Both the position numbers and the translations under genes were made by a program. DNA of 64,000 nt from positions 1,539,001 through 1,603,000 of the forward strand of contig JAMXSV010000004.1 in assembly GCA_027559495.1 (NCBI GenBank), given 5' to 3'. This document shows positions 46,854-58,513 of this stretch, in pieces. This DNA comes from Aurifilum marmelostoma (taxonomy: Eukaryota > Ascomycota > Sordariomycetes > Diaporthales > Cryphonectriaceae). The stretch's first letter is position 1, and each line of letters opens with the position of its first letter. The notes below the pieces were generated by a model. It searched no databases and was not told where the DNA came from. It worked only from the letters and a program-made list of their open reading frames with translations.

Positions 46854-48056
46854 ATGGCTACGGATAAGAAAAGTCGAGGAGCTTATCATGACCTTGACTC
46901 CAATTCCGACAGCGGAGAGTCTGATGCGTTCCTCGTCGGCTCCCGAAGCCCTACTGATGGCGAGTTTCATGCCACAGGCCGACGCAAAGACGGCCGGTCC
47001 TTACTCAAAGGCGCCGTGCTTGGCCTCTCCTGGGCGATCAACTTCATCTTGCTTGCCCTATCTCTTGTCCTGTGGTCAAGATTGCAGAGTCTCTCGAGTG
47101 ATGTAGGATCGTACAAGTTGGGCTTTACTCCTGACTTCAGTAGGTCTTCAAAACCCCGGCCAAACTTGAGTCTGAACGAGTCTACTAAGTTCTCTCGCAA
47201 GGCTTCGATGACGAGGTTCCTATCGAACTCGTCCGCTTCACGGGGAGTCCTCACTTCCATGCGAATGGAACTGCGTGGCGAGACCCTGTCGACCCTAACG
47301 CGCCTTGGCCTGATAACATGCAGCTCTTTGGGGACCCCACCCCAGAAGTCGATGAGAACTGGGAACAGTACATTGGCAAGCGATACTTCTCCATCTCCGA
47401 GGAAGAGGCCATCCGGGCCTGGGGTGATAAACGACAAGAATATGTCGACCAGAGACGTGGCGGCTACTCTGCTGGGTACGTTACGATAGTAATCACCTCT
47501 GACTTTTTCCTCCATCCGTCATGAGTGACGAGTGGCTAATGGGAATGGTGAGACTTACTCATCACCACGTTGCAGCCTCGATGTGTTTCACAGTCTCCAT
47601 TGCATCGTAAGTCATACACAGCTCGTCCTTGATCGGGATGTTGCCATTCCCTCGAAACTGCTTGTACTGAATTGCTCTCAAATTCGGCAGAACGCCTTGC
47701 GGCTGGCACTTCATCCGGAGTATAAGGGGTCTCATCAGCACCACCGTAACCACCTCCCGCACACGGAGCACTGCCTCGACGTGCTCCGCCAGTCCATCCA
47801 GTGCTACGGAAGCACCACATTGATCCCGACCAAGTTCTTCGAAGGCCGGCAGCGCAACTACATCGACTCGGACCAGGTCCATGTGTGTCGAAACTTCAAC
47901 TATCTGAGGGATTTCGTCACGTCACGGGCAAAGGGTCATGAGGCCTATGTCGAGCGTGACAAGTCACTGCTTGATGAGCGTAAGCACGCGATCGTGAAGC
48001 AGTACTACGCAGACAAGAAGGCGAAGCACAAAGGCCATGATGAGCATCATGCGTGA
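46854..48056 (+). CDS. UstYa-like (DUF3328) protein
   Basis: Four exons: 46854-47139, 47202-47475, 47576-47606, 47691-48056; introns 62, 100 and 84 nt; 318 residues. A cytosolic N-terminus of ~50 residues is followed by one membrane helix (about 53-74) and a lumenal domain. The domain carries LGFTPDFSFDDEV, the block EVDENWEQYIGKRYFSISEEEA and both family signatures HxxHC: HSLHC at 192-196 and HTEHC at 221-225, followed by LRQSIQC. UstYa/UstYb proteins act in dikaritin (ustiloxin-type) peptide maturation as oxidative cyclases, and related DUF3328 proteins occur in other fungal peptide clusters. No tyrosinase, methyltransferase or protease gene is nearby, so this may be an orphan copy. The C-terminal ~60 residues (Lys/His-rich, ending KGHDEHHA) extend beyond the usual domain end. 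Confidence 0.88.
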
Positions 48057-51000
48057 TGAGCTTGATTGGTTCTATGGGCAGCGAAGGAATACAATCGCTT
48101 TCAGGTAAGATACACTCATTATCACGGTCAAGGATGCTCGAAATATGAGCGACAAATCGTTTTGAGGGTGGTTCCCGTGGATGAAGCTGGGCGTCATGCT
48201 GTGCAACATCCAAAGTCCACAAGATGATTTTCACTATTCGTGTCCAATGTTGACTCTTGGAGAATTACATGGCACGGCTTCGTGACTGAGAATCATAACA
48301 GTATGATTTATTGGTATGGCATCATAGCCATGGATACTGGACGAGGCAAAACTACTTGTAACTGGCAGCACAACCCCCCCCCCATCTTTGATGTTGTCAT
48401 TGCAAGGCATATCAGGGACTCTTGGACAGCCTAGAGATATCCAACAATGCTATGTCACCTTAGCCTCCGGAATGGGATCGACAGAAAATCTTTGCTTGAA
48501 TAAATAATTCTTTTCGGCCTGTGAAGACTAGCTGATGTTGCGAAGGAGTCCACCGACGACTTTAAACGTGAGCCACTCCGAGCTGCTACTTACAGATGTC
48601 AACAAGTACCCGGATGCAATGAACTCAATGTGATACAAATAAGTTGTTAGATGTCCTGTCGACACGCTTCTATCTCCATTCTCTGTTCTGTCTCGCAAAC
48701 CTTTGTCGAGACTTGCGTTGTTCATAATATCTGAATATCTTGCCGTCGATCCGAAGAACGCCCAGACTCTCACAAGCAAGCTTGTGTATCTACATCGCAC
48801 CCACCCTTCTACCTTTAGAGAGTCATGTGTGCCCAGATGACTGCTCCGCCGCTCGAATGATTCATCGCGTCCCGGTCTCGTGGCGGACAGACGCACGATC
48901 AACGTCAAGAACCTCCAGCACGTAGACCGACGTCATCAAGCAGTAGAAACGATAGCAAAAGTCATTCTACCCGAGGTATCAAGAAGCGAGATATCAGACG
49001 CAGATCCGATATCACAGATCTAAAACGGTTGTAGGTCGTAATTGGACGGATATCTGATTGCCGATACACTGGCTGCTGATTGGGATGACCAACATTGAAG
49101 CAAATTTACTACGACTGACGAGGCATCGGAGATTCTACGCTTGCTGCAACGGATATTCTCGCACCAGACCCCCGGAGGGGCTCACACGGTTGGTCAGTTT
49201 AGACTCTTGATGCCCCGCCATTGCTTGCTACATACTTTGACGGCGAGGGCGACACTCCAGAAAACTTCACAGCCTTTCCACCACTGAGGCATCATGTCTC
49301 ACCTATGACATTCTTGCCTTGGTATCAGCACAGTTCGGAACCGTCCACCTGCCGGCACAAAGCCTCGTCAATCCCATAGCCATGACAAGGCTCCAGCTTT
49401 CTTTGGATAATGTGATGGCTGCATTGATGATAGTGGTGTATGTCGCGGGAGCTGGGTTCGGGACACGGCGGAGGTCTCGGCGGAAATGGCCAGAAGAAGT
49501 GGCTGAGTTCTTCTTAGAGCCAGGAGACCTCCCTCACGGAAAGAGGGAGGACGTATCATTTGATGCTGACTGAACCGCCGAACGAGGAACTTTGCTGCGT
49601 CGACCTGTTCAACCTGGCGGTCTTGACATCATCGCATTCGATAACCTCGGTACTCTTCGCTCGCTAACGATAGGTCATTGGTCTCGTGGTCGGCCTTCTG
49701 CCTGTATGTGAGGCGCTGCAGATCTTCCGATGCTGCTGCCGAGATGTCGTCGTCCACTCCCCTCAGCGGCGCTAGGAGGCAGGGCATCTGGTGGCACACG
49801 AAAATGGCATATCTTTTCGTACCAGTGATCGCAAGGCCTTTGGCAGTTGGGTCGGCCGTCGGGTTTGCGTGGGATTTCAGGGGCTGCGGTCAGGGCTGTA
49901 CAATGGGGGCTGCCGTGTGGGTGATGGCTCATATGTATAACTATACCAGGGGATGCCTCACGTCCATCAGAATGAAAATTGAGCTGAAGAACATGGATCT
50001 ATCAGGGTGGAGGACCCCGAGCTGGTGTTAATCTGGGCGCAGACGGAGACAAGGCAACCGTAGAGACTCGCAGGAGGAATACAAAAGATTGAAAGTCAAC
50101 CTCAGCGCACGAAAAGTGGATGCCTCAAGCCTCAAGGATGTGTGTGATGATCGTGGGGGGAGATATGAAAAGCTCGGTTGGTCACACAAGAAATTGAGGT
50201 CGGGATGCGGCTGAGTAAACACAGATGACCCTAACCCTGACGCAACGGCCCTCTCTGAGTAAGCAGGGACAGGCGCTGTCGAAAAAGGGTGGGGATGGCC
50301 ATGGATGAGGTCTCGGCCGGCTCGGAGCCAGGAAGCCCCCCTGGCGAAGTTGGCCCCTCGTCCTCCTCGCCCTTGTCGTCCCTTCTATGCCCCCCATCCC
50401 AGCGCCCCTGTGGAGAATGAGCAGATGCAGCCTTCCCTCGCCTATTTCGTTTTGCACCAAAAGACTCGAGATGACGGAGGGCCTAGGCGACACGCCAAGA
50501 TGGCAAGGCACACCACACACACACACACACGAGAAGATATGAGACTGCATAATTCTTCCGTCTCGGCCCGGGGCGATGGCATCACCCTGCCCAGCTGCAC
50601 CCAAATTATGTGATGTGTACTAACCTTGTAGTCCGATCGGCACCACCTAGAATGCACACAAGAGCAACAATCGAGTTTGGACCAACACACCAAATACAAC
50701 CAAAGGTCGAGACAACACTATGGACTGCGGGCCGCGACGCCATGTCTGGAACGTGGTGTGGCGAACGTCGTTGCGGTGACGACAAGATAATAAACTTCAG
50801 CTAGACAGCGCATGACAGCCGCCGGCCCTTATGCATCTTCAGGCCAAAGCCGCGGATGGGTCCAGAAAGAGAAGAAGGGGGGCCGCGCGACAGAAGCATG
50901 AATCATCCTCCACCCTCCTCCGTTTCTTTCCCCAACCTCGTAAAGACGAGACATCAGAATGCGATCGTCGTCGATCAGGCCATCACGATCCAGACGAGAT

Positions 51001-52598
51001 AGGGAAGACAGGAGAATGGCGTTTGGGGGGGGGGGGAGAAGAAGGAAGAAGCTCGCGTTGTCAAGAACAAGCTGCCACTAGAGAGTCCGGACGGGGATCA
51101 CCGAAAGAGGGATCCTCCTTTTTTTCTACCTTTCCTCCGAGGCTTGAAGCCTAAACGGCCTGACGGTTCATTTGCAGGACCACGCCGGCTGCAGCAGGAA
51201 TTTTCCGTCGGCAGCACAACCTCAGGCTACCCGCAAATGGGCCATGTTGCTTCGACTTGCTGGGACCTGAGTGGCCGACAGAATCCAGAGTGACGACCAG
51301 ATTGGTCTGTGATCCCGCCTCGGCACGGCTGATCAGCAGATCCAGCAGATCGTCGGATCCTCCCCAGGAGTTTGGTCGGCAGGAGCTGCTGCTTGCAGCA
51401 CCCGATGTGACGAGAAAGAGAGAGGGGGAGAGAGAGAGAAAGCGTCTTGTGTGCAGTATGTACACCTCGGACGACACGAACAGGGGGGGGAAGGGGGGAT
51501 GGACGCAGCAAGAATGTTTGAAACATCTGCGGGAGCTGACGACTTTTAACACATGAGACGAGACCTGCCTGGACAGCCTGAGCCTCTCTTGTGGGCAGTG
51601 GCTGCGCTGCCAGCTGACGATGGCCTGTTCAGCCAAGCCCTGCACCTCCTGCTTCTCCTCCCTTGTCTTCGCTCCCTGTCCCGTCTCTGCAGTGAGCGAC
51701 TGACTGAGCAGTGGTGCCCTGTGTGGACTCGACATAGACTCGACATGCGCCGAGGGCCCCTGGGCGGGGTCCACATCAAAAAGACTCGGGTCCAACGATC
51801 ACAGCCCGCGCGCTGCGGCAGCCCAGCTGGACGTTTCATTGGCTGATAGCCTGCAGAACGCCATTGTTTCAAAACGTTGCTGATAGCGGTGACCCCTCCT
51901 GGGGCGCGTTTCAGGTGCAACCCACTCGGCTTCTCAATTCGACGGTTCAACCTACCGACCTCTGGGCACCTTGGAAACACTTTGGGCCACCATTGGGGCG
52001 AGGGACTGCTGCAATGGTCCCCATGAGATCTGGAATGACCCTGTCGTTTCCCATTTCTCCCCCTCTGTCGGGTCCTGCCCCGGCCTGGCGTTCCATATCC
52101 AGCTCTTCCTTTTTCTTCTTCCGTCGAGGGAGCCCTGCCCTAGATTTGACCATGAACTTCAAACAACACAACAAACAATCTCGTCTCACGCGGCCAGCCT
52201 CTCGCCCGCTGCTAATTTCTTTTCTTCTCCAGCTGGTCTGAACATTACAGGAATCCTTTGGGTCACCGACACCGGCTTCGACATTGTCATCCCTCCTCCA
52301 CAGCCCAGAGGAGCAGCAGCACGAGGCTTAGGCACTCCTCCCCTTTTCCCTCGGCGGCGGAGGCCCTCGTCTTTCATTCATTACTCACTAGCCTGAACTT
52401 TCGCTCATTCTTCCCTTCTTCTCGACGCTGAGCTTGCACGCGCACGCGCGCCCGGCTCCTGCAAGCACGTGTCACAGTCATATCGCCAACGCCTCTGTTG
52501 TTTCGCCTCGACTGGCCACTGTGCGAGCTATCTGTCACGACGATCACCGCTGTTTCTCTGCCCTTTGGATTGTTACTTTGGTTGCGGGTTTGCGAGAC
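48057..52598. other. 4.5-kb region, mostly featureless; possible gene remains
   Basis: From 48.1 to 49.1 kb only short frames occur. Between about 49205 and 50031 several protein-like segments appear in different plus frames without clean splice signals. From 50.2 to 52.6 kb the DNA looks like the long promoter and leader of the C2H2 gene, with a (CA)n at about 50512-50531 and a G11 run near 51026. Confidence 0.45.
49205..50031 (+). pseudogene. Possible degraded gene
   Basis: Segments with natural-looking protein make-up lie in successive plus-strand frames: one with LLATYFDGEGDTPENF (about 49225-49375), one with a membrane-like stretch VMAALMIVVYVAGAGFG followed by basic residues and FFLEPGDLPHGKREDVSF (49340-49573), and one with TKMAYLFVPVIARPLAVGSA (49740-50031). 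Stops between them are not removed by introns I can justify. I do not recognise a family. It may be a decayed gene or an active gene whose introns I have misread. Confidence 0.25.
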
Positions 52599-54869
52599 AT
52601 GGATCAACCGCGGGACTCGTCACGGGATAGCCTGGCTCTGGCCAGGCAGCATGTTCGCGCCCTCACTGATGGTGGTGTGTCAAGAGAGGCGTTGCTTCGT
52701 GCCCTGTTAGAACAGGAGGAGGCCGGCAACGATCTGCCTCCTCTCTCTTCCCGACAAGCACCGCATCAACCACCACAACTAAACAAGTCGACGTCTCTCT
52801 CTCGATCTGTGTCAGTTTCCCAGACAACACGCTCTCAGTCCCACTGGTCGGTCTCCACAGCTGGTGAGTGCCTACTGCCATCCCCCCCCCCCCGTCTCAT
52901 CCTCTTGTGTGCGCCTTGTGTGTGCCTGGTTAGGGCTGGTGGGATCGTTCGGTGTTGTTCTTGGGAGCATGGGCTAAAGAAAGTGTAACTGCAGGCCGTG
53001 CACATGAAGAGGGTGATCGGCCGGCGAGCTCAGATCAGCTGTCTACTGTGACAAGCCTCTCGGGATCACGGGGCAGCTATCTGTCAACAAACACTGCTGC
53101 TACCTCACTGTCGTCACGATCAAGTACCATCACTCAGTTTCCCGGTCCCGAGCTGCAGGGGAGCAGGCCGACCTCCGGCAGCACAAGAGCTTACTGGTGC
53201 ACATCGTAAGTCTTTATCCTGTAGCACTACACCATCTCGACCCACCCCCCCCCCCTCTTTTCTTTCTCCTCTCAAGTATATGGTGGTGTTTTGCGATTTC
53301 TGGCGCCACACCTCCGAATGTATTTCCTGACCGTCGTCTTCTCTTTCTAGGTGCGATACCGAGTTCAAGCGCAAATTTGATTGGAAAAGACACGAAGATG
53401 AATTTCATGAGCGCTACAAGAAGTACCCGTGCCCGGACTGCAACCGCGTGTTCTGGGGAGCAAATACCTTCAACCAGCATCACAAGACAAGACATAACTG
53501 CAAAACATGCCCTCATGCCGATAAGATCATCAAGTATACGAGAAAGAAACGCGCGTGGGCGTGTGGATTTTGTGCTGCTTTCCTCCCATCCATGGACCGT
53601 TATATCGACCACATCGGCCTTCATTATGAGTCCGGAAGGACGAGAGCTCACTGGTACCACTCCAATGTCATCTACGGACTGCTTCATCAGCCCGGTGTGA
53701 ACTCAGCGTGGAGGGACATCATCGGCTCGAGGTTCAGCCACATCCCCAAGGACCAGCAACCTCGGTATGGGTGGGACCCGAAAACGACAGGCCGGAAGCA
53801 GGGATTTCTGGAGAACGAGACGGCCGGGAATCTGCAGGACCTGCTCGAGTTCTTTAATCCTACCAAGGACGACCCTGTCAAGGTGGCACGCCTGGCCTTT
53901 GACTTTGCCGAGTTGACGGCCGCCAATCAAGCTGCAGGCAGATCCAGCCTCGACGTCCCCGACAAGACCGCGGCGCCTCCGCCCCCGCCGGCCCCAAAAC
54001 GAGAAAAGTCCTCTGCGTCCTCGTCCTCTAGAATGAAGCCTCACGGGCTTGGCATTCACAGGGATCTATCGCCTCAAAAACTCACGCACCCGCCTGTCGT
54101 CAAGGAGCGACCCGTGACACAGTGGCCCGGCCTCCCACCTGCCGACATACCGGAACTTCCCAGCTCAGACTCGATGCCTAGACACGACGAGGCTGATGTC
54201 AAGATGGCCGACTTTGATGCTTCCGCCCTCCCGCAACCCCTCTTTGCTGCTCAGGCGCAGTTCCAGTCACAACCTGGCCCTCCTGGCATTGCCATCTCCC
54301 GATCCTCCGATCAACCTACATTTCTGGCACCGCCAACAGCGCTCCCTCAGACCCCGATCACGCCTTTTCCCGGTGGTGGTGGTGGTGGTGGTGGTGATGG
54401 TAGTGGTGGCGCGATGCCGCGCGATACCGTCGTTGACTTGCTATCGAGCTACATGTCCCAGGACCAGCAGCAGCAGCATATGCCACAAAACCTCAGCCAG
54501 CACCCGCCGCCGCCGTTCGGCTCGTACGAGGACTGGAATTCCATCTGCAGCACCATGGTCGAGGACGTCACCTCGCCGGGCCACAACGGGCCTCCCTTAC
54601 CTCTCACGCCCCACGAGCGACAGCAGCAGCATCAGCAGCAGGCAGTCCGGCGGTCTGATTTCTGGACCCCTGCGGGCGATGGGCCCGAGACCATGTACAT
54701 GGAGGACGTGCAGGCGTGTGATTTGGCGTCGCTTCACGACCAGCAGCAGGGCGGCGCCACTGGACGCAGGTCGGATGTCTGGGCGTCTTCTGGCGCGGTG
54801 GACTATGAGGGGATGGGGTATGACGAGGAGATCGCCGTGGGGCCTCCCCCAAGCGCGGGTTGGCTGTGA
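52599..54869 (+). CDS. C2H2 zinc-finger protein
   Basis: Three exons: 52599-52863, 52995-53205, 53351-54869; introns 131 and 145 nt; 664 residues. The N-terminal ~155 residues are Ser/Thr-rich. The finger region follows: a first C2H2 (CTSCDTEF...HEDEFH), a second (CPDCNRVFWGANTFNQHHKTRH), and later Cys pairs CKTC and CGFC with DHIGLHYESG. The middle holds a helical block (TAGNLQDLLEFFNPTKDDPV). The C-terminal half is Pro-, Gln- and Gly-rich, with a Gly8 tract and QQQQ runs, like an activation region. Fingers this close to a conserved non-finger block are common in ascomycete-specific DNA-binding proteins, so a nuclear regulatory role is likely but targets are unknown. The second splice junction falls inside finger one, a useful check on the model. 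Confidence 0.85.
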
Positions 54870-55634
54870 AGTAGAGATGCGAGGAGACATGGCCGCGTCC
54901 GATCTGTGGTTGTTGTAAAAGTATTAATGGTAATAAAGTGTTGGTCAATATCGGATACCCCCCTCAGACGTTCTGTTATCTTTTCGGGACAAGCGTTGCG
55001 CGCGTTGCTGATGGGACAAGTCAGCTGGATATTAGTCGGAGGTCTGTTGCTGCTGCTGTTCTTACTTCGTCCTCTTGTATATAATAACTTTGTTGTGATG
55101 AAGTCTCTCTGTCATGTAACAATTACCACTCGTGTACCTAATGGAATTGATGGCATGTTTTCTGGTTGCTGGCTGATGATCCGAGACCTCCCACTGCTCT
55201 TGACACGATTACAGCATGCGAATAGGCAACAAATTCGGAACCTCCACTGTTTGTGCCAATTATGTTCGAGATTTTTAAAGATGCCCATCTGCAAATCTGA
55301 CTGAGACACTACTCGAGCAGTGTATTCTGCGGATAGTGAATTTCAAATGTACCATTGCGGACTAACTAACATGATGAAAGATTTTTTCTCTCTTTTTCTA
55401 AGATATATGATGTATGTTTTATGGACCTTCTGGCGCGATATTAACATGAAATAGTTGGAGTGAATGTGTGAAGAAGGAAAGTCAAGCGGGCCTCCCACAC
55501 CGATCCAAAGATAATAACTAGTTGTGCGTTCCCCGGCACTTGTGTGCCTCAAGGAAAGGATGAGAGACGGAAGGAAAAGGAGTGACGATGCATCGTCAAG
55601 CAAGCAGGTATCTGTTCCTTGAAGATTCAGTGGC
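54870..55634. other. Intergenic between convergent genes
   Basis: 3' flanks of the C2H2 and kinase-like genes. No gene seen. Confidence 0.55.
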
Positions 55635-56901
55635 TTAAGCCTTCTCGGCAGGAAGCAATAAATCCATGCTCTGATGGTCGAGGATGGCAGTGCAGTGACG
55701 CTGAGCCATGACATCCACGATCTCCTTGGGCTGCATCAGGGGTCCAGCCAGGGCCCAGGCAAAGCCATGCATCTGATGGGTGCGGTACTCCTGATGTAAA
55801 TGGAACCAAGTCAGCCAGAACCACCTCCAGTAAGCAGAAGGAGAGGGGGGGGGGGGGAGGGAAAGTGATCATGTCATTACTCACATCCCACACCTGCTCA
55901 ACCTCCAGCCTGGGGCCTCCGTAGCGGAAGAGCTCGTCCAGGTAGTAGCTGAACAGGCCCCTCTCATATACGCGCCTATCCTCGACCGTCATGGCGCCCG
56001 TCATGAAGTAAGCGACGTCGTGCGTGGCCGAGTTGATGTGGATACACTGCCAGTCCAGGAATCCAGGGTCGCCCTTGGTGTCGATGAAGGTGTTTCCGAT
56101 CTGCGTGTCGCCGTGCACGATGCACTCCATCTTCCAGCGCTTGTCGGCGTCCCACAGGGCGCGGAAGCAGTTGACGATCCGGTCCCTGTCGGCCCAGAAC
56201 ACCTCGCTGATGGGAGGGCGCACCTCCGGGTCCGAGAAGCGCACCTCCCAGTTCTCGGGGCTCATCATGCCCATGATGACCTCGCGCATGCCGGACCAGG
56301 AGCGGTCCCAGGGGATGCCGGCCCTCCTCGTCACCTCTTTTCCCCAGGTGGCGGCGTGGAAGGCTGCGAGCTGCGACAGTGCCTGTTGCACCTTTCCGGC
56401 AGACCAGGGGCGCAGCGGGTCGCCAAAGGTAAAGCCCGCGGCGGCAACGTCCTCGAGGATGACGATGCCCTGGCCCATGTTGCTGGGCATGTCAACGCCC
56501 TGCCAGTGGGTGGGGACCAGGCGCAGGTTACCGATGCGGGGGCCGATCTGACGGTAGAACAGGGCCTCGAGGCGGTAGACCTTGAGGAGCCCGGGCAGTT
56601 CCCGGAGCACGTCTGGGCTGAAACCGCCCTTGATGCAGAGGTTGGTGGGCAGGGTGGAAGCCTCGCCGTATGTCAGCTCGACCAGGACCTTGCAGCCCGA
56701 GCCGTGGATGACCTCCTTGACTCGGATGGCGCCGATGGGGACGTTGAGGACCTTGGACAGCCAGTCCTGGGTGACCTCGTCCACCGTCAGAGGCAGCTGC
56801 TCGGTGACCTCGAGAGGCGGAGAGGCGCCGGCCAGGGAGACACAGAGGACATTCAGGACCTTCTGCACCAGAGACTTGCAAGAATCCTTGATGTGAACCA
56901 T
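55635..56901 (-). CDS. Aminoglycoside phosphotransferase-like kinase (APH/EcKinase)
   Basis: Two exons, 56901-55885 and 55790-55635; intron 94 nt (GTGAGT...CAG) with a C12 run; 390 residues. An in-frame ATG at 56958 would add 19 residues; 56901 is preferred for its fit. The protein-kinase-like fold shows the catalytic loop VHGDTQIGN (H263, D265, N270) and the metal-binding D283 in FLDWQ. The upstream half has the nucleotide-binding pattern, with CIKGGF carrying the candidate lysine K91. EcKinase/CHK-type proteins phosphorylate small molecules such as choline or steroids; the substrate here is unknown. The second exon encodes a C-terminal helix (MHGFAWALAGPLMQPKEIVD) usual in fungal members. 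A TATA box lies 290 nt upstream. Confidence 0.88.
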
Positions 56902-58513
56902 GATGATCAACCAAGGAGGTAAGGAAGTGGGGTTGTGTGGATTTGAAATGTGTAACAAGGTGCTTATTGTGTAACTTCAGTATTGCTGCTGATTATATCA
57001 ACCCTGAAGCTCCGGTGCCTACCGGGACCAAGACAATAGCTGACGGTGTGAGAAAGCAGTAAAGGAGCAGAAGAGGGCAAAATACTTCTCAGGTGTGACA
57101 AAAAAGTGTGCGCAGGTCGAAGGAAGACAGAAGGGAGGGGAGAGGCTGCAGAGCTGAAGACGCAGCTCCCGTCGAGTGATGGTTATGGCGTATTTATATA
57201 CCCGTGCTTGTATCTCCGCATGATATGTGAAGAAGTCATCCTACCGAGTGGTTCTTGCGGCCGCAAGGGGAAAAGGGTGGTTACATGCAGCCATAAGCCA
57301 TCCTACCCTAGACACGGCACGCTGGGGCGCCTCAAGTTCCGCAACGAAAACCCCACGCATATCTGGAAGCCAATATTGCACCGGTCTCCAAAGGGGCGGT
57401 CTACCTGGCATCCTAGCAACCAATGACATGGCGGGCTGCGTCTCATCAGAAATTTGTCCTGCAGTGATGTATCGCTTGGCACACTCTGGTGGCGTCCAAA
57501 AGAGAAAAAGAATGGCGGTTCGGGAGAGATCATGTCCTCAATTGGCTGGAATCACATGATGGAGGGGGGTTCGCCCGGTCTACGCTTCGGTCCGCAGAGC
57601 GGTAGGTGTGTGTGTGCGCATGACAGCCAGCATGGCCTATCACCTCCTCCTGCCCCGGCGGTCCGAGCCAGGACTTTAGCTGTGGGCTGATCCTTACTGA
57701 GAAGGGGTGAAGAGGGGGTCTCGGTCGTAATGGGTGTCTCTACGTGCGGAAGCAGATAGGTCGATGCTGTGAGACCTTTGCCTGCAGAAGATTCGGATCA
57801 AATTTTGCAGGACCAAGCTGAGGACCAGGGCACGAAAGAGGGACAAAGAGAAAAAAATCCGAAACGGTCATAGGGCTGTGGCGGGGGTCAGTATCAGTCC
57901 AATTTGTCTCCGGTTTTCCAGATTGGGCTATTAATAGTGCGCAGGTGAGTCTCTACCGAAGTGACAGCTCGATTTGGAGGTGCCCAATCACCGACAAGAC
58001 TGTGCATCTATCAGATTCAGGAAAGTTCACATGGGGAGCTTGAAATACACGCGGCTGGAGCGGGACGACCGTGCTCTTGAGGGCTCACAGAATATAGGAC
58101 CAGAATTTGTGACGGTGAGTACGGGTGTAAACGCTTTGCAACGGCTGCTATGGACCACCTCAAGTGAGTAATTTGTGAGGATACCGCTGTCGACACATCA
58201 CCTCAGTTTGTCTCTACAGACGTTGGTTCACTACCGCTCGGTCTTCGCAGTCTGTGCTTCTGAAAGAAAATGAGTACTCTGAGCTGATCGGGACGGGCGT
58301 GCGGTTCCAATGATAAGGAGTAAGGCCATGACCGGCGAATACCAGTGATGATGGACAGCATGTATCCCATGGGAAAGATTAAACACCGTCGGCGCTCGTC
58401 CATAATGTTTTCCCCTTAGGTATCGAGTTCATATATTCAGCTCTGAATCACGAATGTCCTGATCTCCTTACCGTGCAACCATCTTTATATCGTTTTGCAA
58501 CTGAAAAAGAGAG
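56902..58513. other. Intergenic, divergent promoters
   Basis: The kinase promoter (minus) and the rhodopsin-like gene promoter (plus). Short frames only. Confidence 0.55.
57191..57200 (-). promoter_or_regulatory. TATA box of APH-like kinase gene
   Basis: TATATAAATA on the minus strand, 290 nt before the start codon at 56901, identical to the element before the amino-acid permease. Confidence 0.4.

Noticed and set aside
51151..51795. 214-codon minus-strand frame upstream of the C2H2 gene
   Set aside because: It crosses low-complexity DNA, overlaps frames on the other strand and has no domain; it is more likely promoter or leader.
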